DNA from: Triangularia verruculosa
Taxonomy: Eukaryota > Ascomycota > Sordariomycetes > Sordariales > Podosporaceae
Direction: 5' to 3'
Assembly: GCA_033296885.1 (NCBI GenBank)
Contig: MU863878.1
Location: forward strand, 248,001-312,000
DNA: 64,000 nt
Positions 12,001-22,283 of this stretch are shown here, piece after piece; position 1 is the stretch's first letter, and every line of letters starts with the position of its first letter. The notes beneath the pieces are model-generated. The model had not been told where the DNA came from and ran no database searches. It was given only the letters and a program-made list of their open reading frames with translations. The translations under genes were made by a program, and so were the position numbers.

Positions 12001-12426
12001 CCAAGAGAGTAAACGAACAATGTTAGGATGACGGCTCAATGCAGGTGTGGTCAAGGCTTTCACCTCCAGCATTATGCTTTGGAGGTGTTGATGAGCTTCA
12101 CCGTCGACAAGGTCGATTGGACGGTTAGGATCTAACTCGAACTTGGGATGCTTCACGGCAACAATCTTCCCAACCATTCGGTCATCCTGTGCCCAGTAGA
12201 GTGTGCTCTTCTGGACCTTGAACTGTGAGCCGTGGCCGATGTACTCCCCGTAATCTGGTATCATTGCTGGACCAGGGATGTTTGCAGAGTTCAACATGTC
12301 GTATACCTCGTCCAGAACGGTGGCCGTTTCATTGAACTGATGAATCGTGTTGTTGATCGTATATCTTGACGAGCGATATCGACTATAGGACCCCCCGGTC
12401 GTACCAGCGAACGGAATGGATGACAT
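9056..12426 (-). CDS. Protein kinase fused to ankyrin repeats
   Basis: Two exons on the minus strand: 12426-11351 and 11291-9056. They are separated by a 59-bp intron (11292-11350) with branch site TACTGAC; splicing restores frame and gives 1103 residues. The kinase domain (about residues 55-350) looks active: glycine loop GHGSQF near 64, VAVKHPKF with Lys92, Glu121 in helix C, HGDLKPSN with Asp201, DFGLS with Asp222, and GTPGWQAPE. From about residue 500 on, many ankyrin repeats follow (for example GETPLYLACARGSWEIV, SPLHWAV, TPLMLAVMDAATETVAAFL, GNTALHYL, KTILHSLV). Ankyrin-kinase proteins sense or dock partners and phosphorylate them. The gene is divergent from the caspase-pseudokinase gene with 285 bp between starts, which suggests shared regulation. 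No signal peptide or membrane segment is seen. Its target is unknown; the neighbour is an attractive candidate but that is inference. Confidence 0.85.
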
Positions 12427-12711
12427 ATTGTGTTGGACACCTATTACACAGTTCGGTGATGCTGAGCAGGTACGGTGTCAGCGTGAAGCAGCTGTGCGGG
12501 GTTTCGATGAGGTGGATTGTGCCCATGACTGCGGCGGGAGCTGTCACGTGGTGGCACACGCAGCAACGCAGCCAGATTGTCCCGCAGTCGTTGCAGCATG
12601 AGAAACATCCAATAGGTGCCCGCATCTACAGGCCGAGAACGCCACTGCCTTCAAATCAGGCTCCAGCTCCAGCTCACAAGTCTTATCACACCTACCTAGG
12701 TACTTTACACA
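12427..12711. promoter_or_regulatory. Shared divergent promoter region
   Basis: 285 bp between the start codons of the ankyrin-kinase (minus) and caspase-pseudokinase (plus) genes. It must hold both promoters. The palindrome TACCTAGGTA lies at 12693-12702, ten bases before the plus-strand ATG, so it would be in the 5' leader of that gene. No clear TATA box is visible. Confidence 0.6.
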
Positions 12712-14916
12712 ATGAACCAGATGGCCGAAATGACAGACACAAGCCACCAATCCGATTTGCTCTTGGCCCTCAACGATGACCTGAACACAACGATTCAATC
12801 ACGGAGCTGCGCAAGGGTCAAAGTACTCGTGACATACTGGCAAGATGGCGACCACCCTGGCTACAAAACCGAAGGGGAGGAGGTTGGCCAGTTGTTCCAA
12901 AGTTTGTTCCACTTTGACGTCGAAACCTTTCCCATCCCGAGCTCCGACAGCTATGTTGCTTTGCTTGGTGCCGTCACTGGTGGTCTGGCTGCCAAGCCTT
13001 CGTTATTTATTGTCCACTACGGCGGCCACGGAGACAAGAATGACGACCACAAGAATGGGGAGATTCGCCGCTCAGTCTGGGCAGCGTAAGATAGTGCTTT
13101 TCCTTTCTTCGAGAGGTCTCAATCGTAGGATATGAGCTTGCTAATTAGAGAAAACAGCCATGCCTCCGGAGGCCCAACCGTCGAGTGGTCCCTAATTCAA
13201 GACCACATCAGAGCGATCAATTCCAAGACTGATATCCTGCTTCTCCTCGACTGTTGCTATGCAGCACAAGCGGCGCGTGATCGAGAAAACAAACGGGGCC
13301 GGCTCGAAATAATAGCGGCAGCGGGAATGGGAGTGAAAACCCCCGGGCCTGGGCCGAGATCCTTCACAACTGCATTGATTAAACAAATGGAGAAGGCGAT
13401 CGAAGAGAAGGGATCTGTTGTCGTTCAAGAACTGCACTTCCGCCTTTGTCCCCCTTCGGTGGGGCTATTTGCAACACCCGTGCACATCGGCTTCCATGGG
13501 GAACACTCCATTCGCCTAGAGCCCCTTGCGCCGCAATCAGACTCGACCAGTGACGAGGATGCGAAGACGTTCCTTCAGCTCTTGATTAAGATCAACGAAG
13601 AGCTTAGCCCTGGGTGTATGGAGAAGATTGGTCGATGGATTGGAACGTCTGAGGTCCCACGGATTGTGTCGGGGCTCAAAATGACACTTGCTCGGACCGA
13701 ACGAATACACCACGCAGTGCAATATTTTAGGGGGGGTCAGAAACGTTTTGCAAGAGAGATCAATACGGTTGACAAAAACGAGATTGTCACCGCATGGGAA
13801 ACAGTTAGATCGCTACTCCAACAATACCAGACGCAATACCGGCCGAACAAGCGCCAGAACACTGGGCGTTTCCTGGAGGAACTGGAGGCCGACAACAACG
13901 AAGTCATCGCACTATTGCAGAGACACATTCTTGCTGGAACGGCTACGGAAGGGAATGAAGCTCTGGAGGAGGCTATCAATGACGAGAATCTCACTGCTCT
14001 TGGTCTCAATGGTCCGCTGCAGGTGTTTAAGATAGCCCGAGACAACATCCCGATGGAAGAGGCCGATGGTCACTGGAGTGAATCAGCCATACGAGAAAAG
14101 AAGTTCTATGGTCCATACGTTGACCCAAAGGATCTTCCCGTGGTCGGAGAACGCATCAAAGTACTAGCACACATTCTGAACGCAGCCGACTGCGGCGGCT
14201 TTCATGCACTGAAGTGCACTGGCTGGTCTCATCAGCCGCTGGAACACTGCTACACGCTGGACTTCGAGCTTCCTCAAGGTGTACATGAGGCACAGTATGT
14301 AACTCTTCAAGATGTTATTCAGAAGATCAAGGGACATCTCCGCCCTTCCCTGGATGAAAGAATGAAGATTGCATTTGCGCTCGCCAAGGCAGTAGAAAAC
14401 TGGCATGCTGTTGGTTGGCTGCACCAGGGAATCAGCAGTCAAAATGTCATCTTCTTCCACAAGCCTGGTACGGCTAGAATCGACTATACGACGCCTTTCC
14501 TACATGGATTCGACTTTGCGCGCCCAGGCTCTGACCCTTCAGTTGGACGCGCAGCAAGCTCGATCGAGTTCAACGTGTATCGCCACCCAGATCGTCAAGG
14601 TACTGTACAACGCGGACATCTCGTCAAACATGATGTTTATTCCCTAGGTGTCGTATTGCTCGAAATTGGGCTTTGGCAAAGTGTTCTGAAGATCGTGCCG
14701 CGGAGTACCAGTGGGGAGGAAATCAGATCCTTACTCATGGAACAGTGCCAAGGCCGACTTGCACACTTCGTCGGGAAGTCTTATCAAGGTGTCGTTGTCT
14801 GTTGCCTGATGTCGTCTTATCAGGCAGAATTCGACGATGCTAAGGGGTCAAGGTCGGCCAAATCCTTCCACGACAATGTTGTTGTTCCACTTGGAAGGGG
14901 TATCCAGCTGTCCTGA
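12712..14916 (+). CDS. Caspase-like protease fused to a HeLo-type pseudokinase
   Basis: Exons 12712-13085 and 13158-14916 (intron 72 bp) give 710 residues. N-terminal half: caspase-like domain with His106 (IVHYGGHG) and Cys158 (LLLLDCCYAA), then SGGPTVEW and IRLEP, as in the gene at 6612. Middle (about 200-400): helical, charged. C-terminal half (about 400-700): kinase fold with a dead catalytic loop. LHQGISSQNV replaces HRDLKPEN, so the catalytic Asp is missing; HGFDFARP stands in the DFG region; YRHPD and YSLGVVLLEIGLW follow. This is the pattern of the kinase-like domains known on fungal HeLo-domain proteins, here joined to a protease instead. A likely scheme, by analogy with pseudokinase switches such as MLKL, is that the dead kinase senses or is modified and controls the protease; this is inference. 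The stop at 14916 directly abuts the stop of the convergent DUF6594 gene. Confidence 0.85.
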
Positions 14917-16042
14917 CTAGATCCCGGCAAGGGCAGGACAGCATACATCGTCGCCTCCTCTCGTCGCGGTTGTCAGGGCAACCAAGACAGCTGCGTAGCT
15001 GTTGTGGCGTTGTCAGCGGAATATCAGCCGCCAATAACAAAGCAACATAAACTTACCTTGCGCCAGAGGCGAAGATGTCAACAGTTCGGGCGGTGGTGAA
15101 GAACGAGATTACGACTAGGAACACCGTGGCCGAGAACACACTTGCTATGATGCGTCCACCGGAAGTTGGTATCGAAGGGATGAAGATAGTTGGCACCAAA
15201 ATCACCAATGTAACGGCGACAACTGCGAGGATGCGGCTCAGGCGACGGAGATGAGGTCCAAGCAGGAGGATATTGCTATCAGCTGTTACTTTGTAACGTC
15301 GCGCCTGTAATTTTGGGAAAAACTAAAAACACGATCAGAATTGGGCCTTTCACCTATCATCCTCCGGAAATATTAGGGTAGGACCTCTTACTCGCCCGAA
15401 CAGCTTGTCCAGCCAATAAGTACAGTCCTCAACAACCGACTCGCTGTATGTAAACGCTCTGTCCACAGGACCAGCCAGTGTACCTATGTCTTCATCCATG
15501 CCAAGATATTCTGTTTCCTTTCGGCTGATGCAAGCCGTACCGGCAGTCCAATTCTTCAAGTTGTCAACCTCTCGCCGGCTGGGCTTAGGCATGGAGGTTG
15601 CGCGACGCGTTTGTTCTAACATGTTGTCTGTGCATTGTTGAGCGACTGCCCTCTCAGGAACCCAGACTAGCGCCTCTTACCGTACTCGGACAGTGCCTTC
15701 TCTATGCTTTCCAGCACCCGACGTCTGTCCTCGTTCTGATCACGACGTATGCAACCCAAGAAGATACTCCGACTTTCGGCAGAATCCAGATCGTCCAGTT
15801 TATGCTCGAGCCGTGCGATCTCATCCTGCTTAATCAAGGCCAACCGCATACGCAGGCGCGTAAACCGCCGGAACGCCTGAAAGGAGGGATGGGAGCTCAA
15901 AAGTGCAGAGTACCGAGGGTACCCAGATCGGTATCGGTCGACTATGGTCGTGTCATTAGCACAGAAAGCAGAACCAGTCAGTCGACAGTAAGCTGGGCAA
16001 CTCACGCATGTTCTCCATGTGTTGGCGTTGATGAGCTGTCAT
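14917..16042 (-). CDS. DUF6594 family membrane protein
   Basis: Five exons on the minus strand: 16042-16006, 15941-15681, 15627-15392, 15304-15057 and 14998-14917. Introns are 53-87 bp and phases sum to 287 residues. The N-terminal part has the family pattern: GYPRYSALLSSHPSFQAFRRF, then LIKQDEIARLEHKLDDLD, then EYDNMLEQTRRATSMPKPS. The C-terminal third holds three hydrophobic segments (ILAVVAVTLVILVPTIFI; ASVFSATVFLVVISFF; SYAAVLVALTT), as in DUF6594 proteins. The function of the family is not known to me; the architecture is a cytosolic helical part plus a C-terminal membrane hairpin. It converges on the caspase-pseudokinase gene with zero bases between stop codons, so the two transcripts must overlap at their 3' ends. 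That overlap could allow antisense control. Confidence 0.8.
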
Positions 16043-16618
16043 GGTTTTCCTTCCTAAAGCGGGTGTTGTCACGGTCACGCCAGGGTCTTCAGCTCCAAGA
16101 AGTGCAGATTTAGCGATTTCACGCACTCTTGGATTTTTTCTAGACCATTTGCCAGGTAGTTAAATCTCCCTTCGGCATACTCGTTGGAGCGGGGTGTCTT
16201 GGACCATGCAGCGATCTTTGAGCGAAGCCCAGAAAAGGCAAAAAGAAGCTGCATGGCGGCCTTGGGTTTGTTCATTCCAACGAGCGAATCAACCAATCAT
16301 TAAGCTCAGCGATGTCACTTTGGTTCGTGATTGATCGAGGCATTATGCACGTTAATGCAGCCAAGTGTAAGCGTAAGGTGACAAGGCAACTTTTCTTATA
16401 GCTGTTTTGTTGCCCGGCTCGCGAACCACTGCCGAAGCCTTCCTGTATGCCTGTGGTTTTAACACCGCCTGCTCCTTAAATTCCGATTCTTCGAAGCTTC
16501 GGGATTATATCCGCATCCGCTCGAGACAGATATTTCAAGCACTGCCACAAACTAATCGGTCCTTGATCTTCCGCGTAAGCAACGTTTGGCTGCTTTAGAT
16601 AACACGACCCTGAACCCA
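16043..16618. other. Spacer upstream of the DUF6594 gene
   Basis: No supported gene. A minus-strand frame of 73 codons (16296-16075) has a helical composition but has no splice route into the DUF6594 gene and no recognised family. The spacer serves two divergent genes (starts at 16042 minus and 16619 plus). Confidence 0.4.
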
Positions 16619-16955
16619 ATGTCGAAAATGCTTTTCACGGATGACGAGCAACATTATCGGCCCCGAGTCAACCAATATGAAAATGTGAGTACCCTTCTCG
16701 TGTTCAAACCTCCCACATACTTCAAGAGGTTATATCTTTTCGGCCTGTGAGGCTCACTGATTGTGATAGGGCAGCAAATTTTGTGTTGACGACGAGGTTT
16801 ACGTGACCTCCGGTGGCCGTGGTTTACTAGGCCCGTACATTGTTGCACGAGTGGTGATGGATAGCCTTCCGGTTAAATATGAACTTTCCCATGGGGATGG
16901 CAGCAGTGTTGACGACGGGAAGGAATTCGACGAAAACGAGCTGGAGGCTGCGTGA
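16619..16955 (+). CDS. Small acidic protein, function unknown
   Basis: Exons 16619-16684 and 16770-16955 (intron 85 bp, GT-AG) give 83 residues, starting MSKMLFTDDEQHY and ending FDENELEAA. The core KFCVDDEVYVTSGGRGLLGPY followed by IVARVV and a KYELSHGDG turn looks like a small beta barrel of the SH3/KOW kind (pattern: x-DEVY-x, glycine turn, GPY-x-V). Similar very small proteins ending in -E-(D/E)-LE-x-A occur in filamentous ascomycetes, as I recall, without known function. The call rests on frame, splice signals and composition only. It lies at the edge of the caspase/kinase island. Confidence 0.5.
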
Positions 16956-17086
16956 ACGTCGAGATGTGTGCTCAGTATCAATGTAACCTTCTACAACTGG
17001 ACAGATCGGTCGTGCTCCTCTAGGTAGCTTCGCAATATCCACAAGTATGCCTTACGTGGCGCAACACAACGTACTGCTCGCTTCTC

Positions 17087-18433
17087 TCATCTCCCTCCAA
17101 CCCTCCCCCTCCAAGTGAAATGCCCCTTCGGATCCCCCGCCAACTCCCTCATAGCCTCAACATCCCCATTCCCCTCCCCAAACTCCCTCAGCACCGCCTC
17201 CTCCGCCAACTTGGCGTATTTGACCGCATTCTTCGCATCCCCCAGCATATTATAATTCAGCGCCACCAACGTCAACCCCCCCGCACTCTTACTCTCCAAT
17301 CTCTCCTCCTTATACAACTTCACAAGCCTCTCCAACAACTTCTTATCAACCCTATCCGTAAACCCACTTAGCTTCTCCTCAATCTTCTTAATCTCCTCCA
17401 CCTTCTTATCCGACTTCTTAATCTGCTTAGGCGTCCCAGAACAAACCGCACAAGAGCAGTCAAAGCCCCAAGCATGAAGCGCCCTCAGCTTCCTGTTCTC
17501 AGTCGCATCAAGTTGGTCGAGGTACGAGATCGTCAATTCCTCTCCAGCAGCAACAGGCCTGACAACAGTCGTGACATGCTGCAGCGTCTTCGGTTCGATG
17601 TGAAAAGCAACATTAGGTCGGCAGTCGTGGTTGAACCTGCTGACCTCGGGCCAGTTGCCATAATGGTGACCTCCCTCGGCAGATTTAGTGCCCAGGTCCA
17701 TCTGGAAGGAGTTGGTTTGCATGATGGAGTTGATCTTATCCCCGGAAAAATGCGGCATTTGCTCCAGGAAGGCTTCTGCGAGTGGTGTAGGGAGGAAGTT
17801 GACCGCCGTGGAAAGGAGGGGATTCACGGACGACGGTGGGAAGTGGTCGAAGAACGTGCGGTGCACCAGTATGGTTGGTGGGAGGGACATGATGACTTCC
17901 CCTGTTGAGATGGGCTTCTTGGCAACGAGACCGAGTCCTTTTCCTTCAACCGCGGCAATGGTGTATGACGCTGTCGACGGGAATCCATCCTTCTGCTTCG
18001 ATGCAGCAGCGGCTGCCGCCGTCCATTTTTTCTCAAGCGCTTTGAGTCGTTGGAGATTCTGAGCGGTTGTGATTGCCACGATGCCGCGGCCCGATGCAAA
18101 GCCGAAATTGTAGTGGATGCAGTACTGTTCAACGCACCTTTGGGTTGAGACCCATTTCGACATTGGCAGCGCGAATGGTGGTGGGAGTGGGGGCTCGAGG
18201 AAAGCGTGCATACGGACAACATCTGCGTGAGGATCGTCCCGTGGACCGGTGATATTCAGTTCTTCAATGCCTTCATTACCGGTCAGTTTGGGACATATAT
18301 GTTCCCGGGTGGAAATTGAAGCCCAGGTATCGACGTTTGGGATGTTTTTGCCAAGACAAACGTCGGCATATGTGGCTCGTGGAACTGTTGCCACCGCGAA
18401 AGAGGCGAGCGATAATAGAGAGATGGCCCGCAT
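17087..18433 (-). CDS. SET-domain protein with an N-terminal signal peptide
   Basis: Uninterrupted frame of 448 residues from the ATG at 18433; an in-frame ATG 42 bp upstream (18475) would add 14 residues but spoil the signal peptide, so I prefer 18433. Start: MRAISLLSLASFAVATVP, a typical secretion signal. Residues about 20-130 form a Cys-containing region with an NIT glycosylation site. The SET domain (about 150-345) shows GKGLGLVAKKPISTGEVI, the VSRFNHDCRPN motif for the methyl donor, GEELTISYLD, and a C-terminal FDCSCAVC cysteine cluster typical of post-SET. A helical TPR-like tail follows. SET proteins are normally cytosolic or nuclear lysine methyltransferases, so the signal peptide is notable; residues beyond the signal have the look of fungal SET domain protein 5 relatives. 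The substrate is unknown. Confidence 0.85.
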   Translation of the reverse strand: MRAISLLSLASFAVATVPRATYADVCLGKNIPNVDTWASISTREHICPKLTGNEGIEELNITGPRDDPHADVVRMHAFLEPPLPPPFALPMSKWVSTQRCVEQYCIHYNFGFASGRGIVAITTAQNLQRLKALEKKWTAAAAAASKQKDGFPSTASYTIAAVEGKGLGLVAKKPISTGEVIMSLPPTILVHRTFFDHFPPSSVNPLLSTAVNFLPTPLAEAFLEQMPHFSGDKINSIMQTNSFQMDLGTKSAEGGHHYGNWPEVSRFNHDCRPNVAFHIEPKTLQHVTTVVRPVAAGEELTISYLDQLDATENRKLRALHAWGFDCSCAVCSGTPKQIKKSDKKVEEIKKIEEKLSGFTDRVDKKLLERLVKLYKEERLESKSAGGLTLVALNYNMLGDAKNAVKYAKLAEEAVLREFGEGNGDVEAMRELAGDPKGHFTWRGRVGGR

Positions 18434-19254
18434 CTTGAAGGAAAAGATTGTTGTATGTCGAGACAAAGACAACATCTCCTGAGCATTATGACGTTCAATT
18501 TGAACTCAACATCCGTTTCATGTTTCATGTTGGCTGAAACGGTTGGCATTCAGGGGTTCAGATGCCAAGACGCCCCCAAGCGCCAATCTTACCCACTGAG
18601 GACGCTGTGGGGCGCTTGGTTTTGGGGGCCAAAGCGTGGAAAATGGGGGTCCAGCAGTGATGTCGATGTCATTGTGATTGAGCAAATCGAGATGACGATG
18701 TTTTGCTGGTTGATCAGAGCTGTTCTGAAAGACCTAATGGGGAACGGACTGCTGCAGGCCTTGGGCTTTTACAATGACAGGAACTCAGAGATGTCGGCAT
18801 CATACCCGATAGTGGGGCAGGGGAATCTTGACTGGGTGGTGCCTGATATCCTATGTGGCTGCTCGAAAAGGTCCCAGAATAGGGGCGGGATGGGTACCGA
18901 CCTCGCGTGTCGAGAATCAGCGGACAATCTTCCCCAGTTCAGTGCACCGGGCACCTGGCGAGACCATTTAAATCCCGTCTTCCTCCCTATAAAGCGGTTC
19001 GAGATTGACCCAAGGCACCGAACCGCAGTTCTAACATTCCACACCAGCCGCTACATGGAGGCGCGAAATTGCAGCTGGGGATGTCCGGAATTCATCACAG
19101 CTCAGCCGTACTCGCTTGGCCGTCGACTAGTCGTTCTTGATAAAGATGGGATGTCGCCGAGTCTGGCGCTAGCTTTGCGCCGGGCATTCGTTGTCATTCC
19201 TACACCGCATCAAATTATCAGCCAATTGATCCACGTCCTCAAAACAAGCGCATA
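18434..19254. promoter_or_regulatory. Divergent promoter region, SET gene and DUF4360-like gene
   Basis: 820 bp between divergent starts. A long open frame runs through it on the plus strand (to 19255), but its composition is atypical (many Cys, Trp and Met, no domain) and it overlaps the upstream region and first codons of the SET gene, so I treat it as chance. No other gene is seen. Confidence 0.5.
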
Positions 19255-19965
19255 ATGCCTCTCACCATTCTATCAGCTCTCCTGCTGTTGGCATCAGCCT
19301 CTGCGCTCCCACAAGGTCAACCTCCGGCATCACCCAACATTCAGAATCTGACGATGTGGGGAACCGGTTGCCCCATCGGCGCCGCTGGACTCATATCTGG
19401 CGTCCGCAATGGGACTCCCATCTTCAGCTTCTCAGAATGGCGGCTCTCCCTGCCAAATGTTGACGACCCTGAGAACGAAGCCACGGTCTCCAAGTTCTGC
19501 ACCGAGGAAATGACGCTGAACAATGGCCCGGTCGGACTTCAGGTTCGCATCGAGACCGTGACGGTCACTGGATGGGCCGAGCTAGATGAGGGGACTAAGC
19601 TGGTCATCGAAATCGAGACCAAGCTGGGTTATATTGTTGCTGGAGTAAGTTAGCTTCTCGGTTTCACATAAATAGATAGGAGACTGACCAGCATCAAGCA
19701 ACAAATCGCCACCATCGCCAAAGCAGACCTCAAGGGCAACGACTTCGAGGTTCCCCTGGAAATCTTGCCCTCCACCTATTCCTCCTGTGTCGACGAGACC
19801 GGTGCCGTCCCCAAGATTGTCATCAAGACAACTGTCAGTCTTATCGGGGAGAAGCGTGCTGATGGGACAGTCTCCAAGGGAGTAGTCGGCGGTGCCAAGG
19901 CTCTGGGCGTACACTTTGATCCCGTGTGGCGCCCCTGTGCGAGGCCTATGGTCAGGACGAAGTAA
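19255..19965 (+). CDS. Small secreted protein, DUF4360-like
   Basis: Exons 19255-19644 and 19699-19965 (intron 54 bp with branch site CTGAC) give 218 residues. It starts with a clear signal peptide (MPLTILSALLLLASASALP). The mature part has the features of fungal DUF4360 proteins: GTGCP near the start, a pair of cysteines in KFCTEE and SSCVDE, alternating beta-strand sequence (VGLQVRIETVTVTGWAEL), and a late WRPC. DUF4360 proteins are small secreted beta-rich proteins of unknown role. The N-linked site NLT lies close to the mature N-terminus. The family assignment is by pattern, not by search. Confidence 0.7.
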
Positions 19966-20545
19966 TATACAGTTGAGGGTCTGGACTCTTGAGGCTAAAT
20001 ATTGCTATCTGTATCCCTCTTGGTCATCGCGTTGGCGCAGCGGGAAACACAACCTCACCCTGTGTCACATGGCAGCATACCATAAGATAGACCAATCACT
20101 GGTGGTCGCTGGGCGTACACACACTGTCTCAGCGGGCCGCCACCGGAAATTTATGTCTCTTTCGGCGCCATAGACCTGCAACCTTGTTCAGCCCTCGGTG
20201 CTCCGGAAGATGCCGTGCCACACGCCATCACTGTTCCAATCTCTCGGGCCCTGAGCCCAATGATAGATTGCGATTGTTCCAAAGTACAAGATGCTCGCGG
20301 TGCACTATCCGTAGATCTGCCCTACTCGCCCAGCTGGTGGTGCGAGGCCGCAGCTGCCAATTGGCCGATCATGTCGGACCCCGGAGCTTCTGTCTTAGAC
20401 ACCGGGATGGCCCCGGTCGTTAGGAACGCATACATAAGAAGGCCGTTCGTCCCAGGTATGGTAGTGTCAGTGTTGCGTCAACTACCGTCCCGGCATCTTC
20501 CCATTCCTGCGCTTCATTGCGACTTCTGCGCTTGCAAGTGTCGCC
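19966..20545. other. Spacer, no gene seen
   Basis: 580 bp between two plus-strand genes. Open frames are short and lack family features. The last part presumably holds the promoter and leader of the transporter gene. Confidence 0.45.
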
Positions 20546-22119
20546 ATGGACAGCACCTCGACGACAAAGACCGAGAGCGGTCATCAGTACCAGAGCCACG
20601 ATGAGTTGGTAGGAGATGTTGCGTGGACACCTGCGGAGGAACACAAAGTTGTACGAAAGGTCGATATGCGCTTGATCCCGACGGTGTGGCTGATGTTTGT
20701 AATCTCCTGGATGGATCGCAGCAAGTCAGTATGGCCTCATGGTATGAACGAGCTCAAGGGACTAACAGAAACGTCAGCCTGGGAAATGCCAAGATCGCCG
20801 GGCTGAATGCTGACCTTAACTTGTCATCCACTGACTACAGCTTGGCCATCATCACCTTCTATTGTAAGTCGAAGTGTCAGGCTCAAGTTGAAGGATCTGG
20901 AACTAACATCGGGCAACGGCTAGTCGGATATGCCTTCTGCGGGCCTCTGTCAAACCTCATCATCACACGCGTCAGACCTTCCATCTATTTCGCTTGCCTG
21001 ATGATGGTCTGGGGCATCATAACTTGCTGTATGGGCGCTGTCAAGACCTTCCCGCAGCTTCTTGTTCTTCGCATCCTTGTCGGGATCTTCGAGGGAGGGC
21101 TGACACCAGGCGTGTACTATGTCATCTCAAGCTGGTATGTACCTGCAGAACAAGCCAAGCGCGCCGCGTTTGTTCTGTCCGCTGTTCTTCTCGGGGGCGC
21201 CTTCGGTGGCATTATTGCTGGTGCTGTGACAGGCGGCATGGAGGGTCGCTATGGAATCAGGGGCTGGCGTTGGCTATTCATCGTGGAAGGAATCATCACG
21301 ATCATCTGGGCAATGATAGCCGGTTTCATTCTTCCTGATTTCCCCGCCAACTGTCGCCATTTCACGCCGGAGCAAAGGGCGATCGCAGTAGCCAGACTGA
21401 AGAATTCTGGCACGAATCTCGGCGATAACGAGAGCGAGGGGCCACAGATTGGGAAGCTTCGGGCCTTGAAACTTGCGTTTTCGGATTGGAGGACCTGGGG
21501 CGTCGCGGGGGGCATTGGGGTGAGTGTCGAAATATTACACACCTATTTGGAGGGCGATCCTGACGCGTCTTAGCTTTGTGGGTGCGCCACGGTGCTCCCT
21601 TACTTCTATCCCACATTGGTCAATGGTCTGGGCTATAAAGAGCACGTCAAAGCGCAGTACATGACCGTACCTATTTGGGCCGTTGCCTTCGTGTGCGCTT
21701 TATCCAGCGGGTTCATTGCTGACCGGATCCCAAACCACCGTGCGGCGTTTATCGCGGGATGGGCAGGTTTCGCTGCCATCATATCGATCGTGGTGTGTGT
21801 AGTAGAGGAATACAAGGCCCGGTATGTTCTGCTGATATTCCAGGGCTGTGGCGTCTGGACTTCGATCTCGCTGGGTGTTGCCGTTGCCACGACGACGTTT
21901 CAGGACATGAGGCCGGAAGTGCGAGCTATTGCCGTGAGTTTGCCTCAAGCGGTAGGCAACGCGGCGAATATCTATGGTGCGTATCTTTTCCCGCAGGAAC
22001 ACGCTCCGAGATACTTGACGGGATTCGCTGTCATTACCGCGACCTTGGCTGCTGGGTCGATACTGTTTGCTATTGTCGATTTGGGGCTTGCACGGAGGAG
22101 AAAACGCCTGGCGGCATAG
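20546..22119 (+). CDS. MFS transporter, allantoate permease / anion-cation symporter type
   Basis: Four exons: 20546-20724, 20778-20863, 20924-21519 and 21574-22119. Introns are 53-60 bp; phases give 468 residues. After a hydrophilic start (VRKVDMRLIPTVWLMFVISWMDRSN), the joined exons give LGNAKIAGLNADLNLSSTDYS, the TM1-TM2 region typical of the fungal ACS/Dal5-like group (allantoate, nicotinate, pantothenate and related organic anions). The loop between TM2 and TM3 reads GPLSNLIITRVRPS. EGGLTPGVYYVISSWY and RGWRWLFIVEGIITIIWA are hallmark blocks of TM4-TM6, and FLPDFP-like (FILPDFP) follows. Twelve membrane spans are expected, with the central loop around AVARLKNSGTNLGDNES. Substrate cannot be named from sequence. 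Confidence 0.9.
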
Positions 22120-22283
22120 GAAGGGTGAATTGAAGTGGTTAGAAGTAATATTCGGGTAGCTGTAGTTTCTTGATCATTCAATTGGATAACCCAGGCAGAG
22201 ATGGAAGTCCAGTTGATCCACTATGAGTTGGATACCCGCCCCTTACCTGACCACTGTCCTTCAGTGCACCAGGTACCCCCTCA

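Noticed and set aside
16075..16296. 73-codon minus-strand frame, thought to be a HeLo or STAND N-terminal exon
   Set aside because: No splice route joins it to the DUF6594 gene, and the resemblance to helical cell-death domains is too vague.
18455..19255. 266-codon plus-strand open frame
   Set aside because: It overlaps the start and upstream region of the SET gene on the other strand, has odd composition and no domain; a chance frame is more likely.
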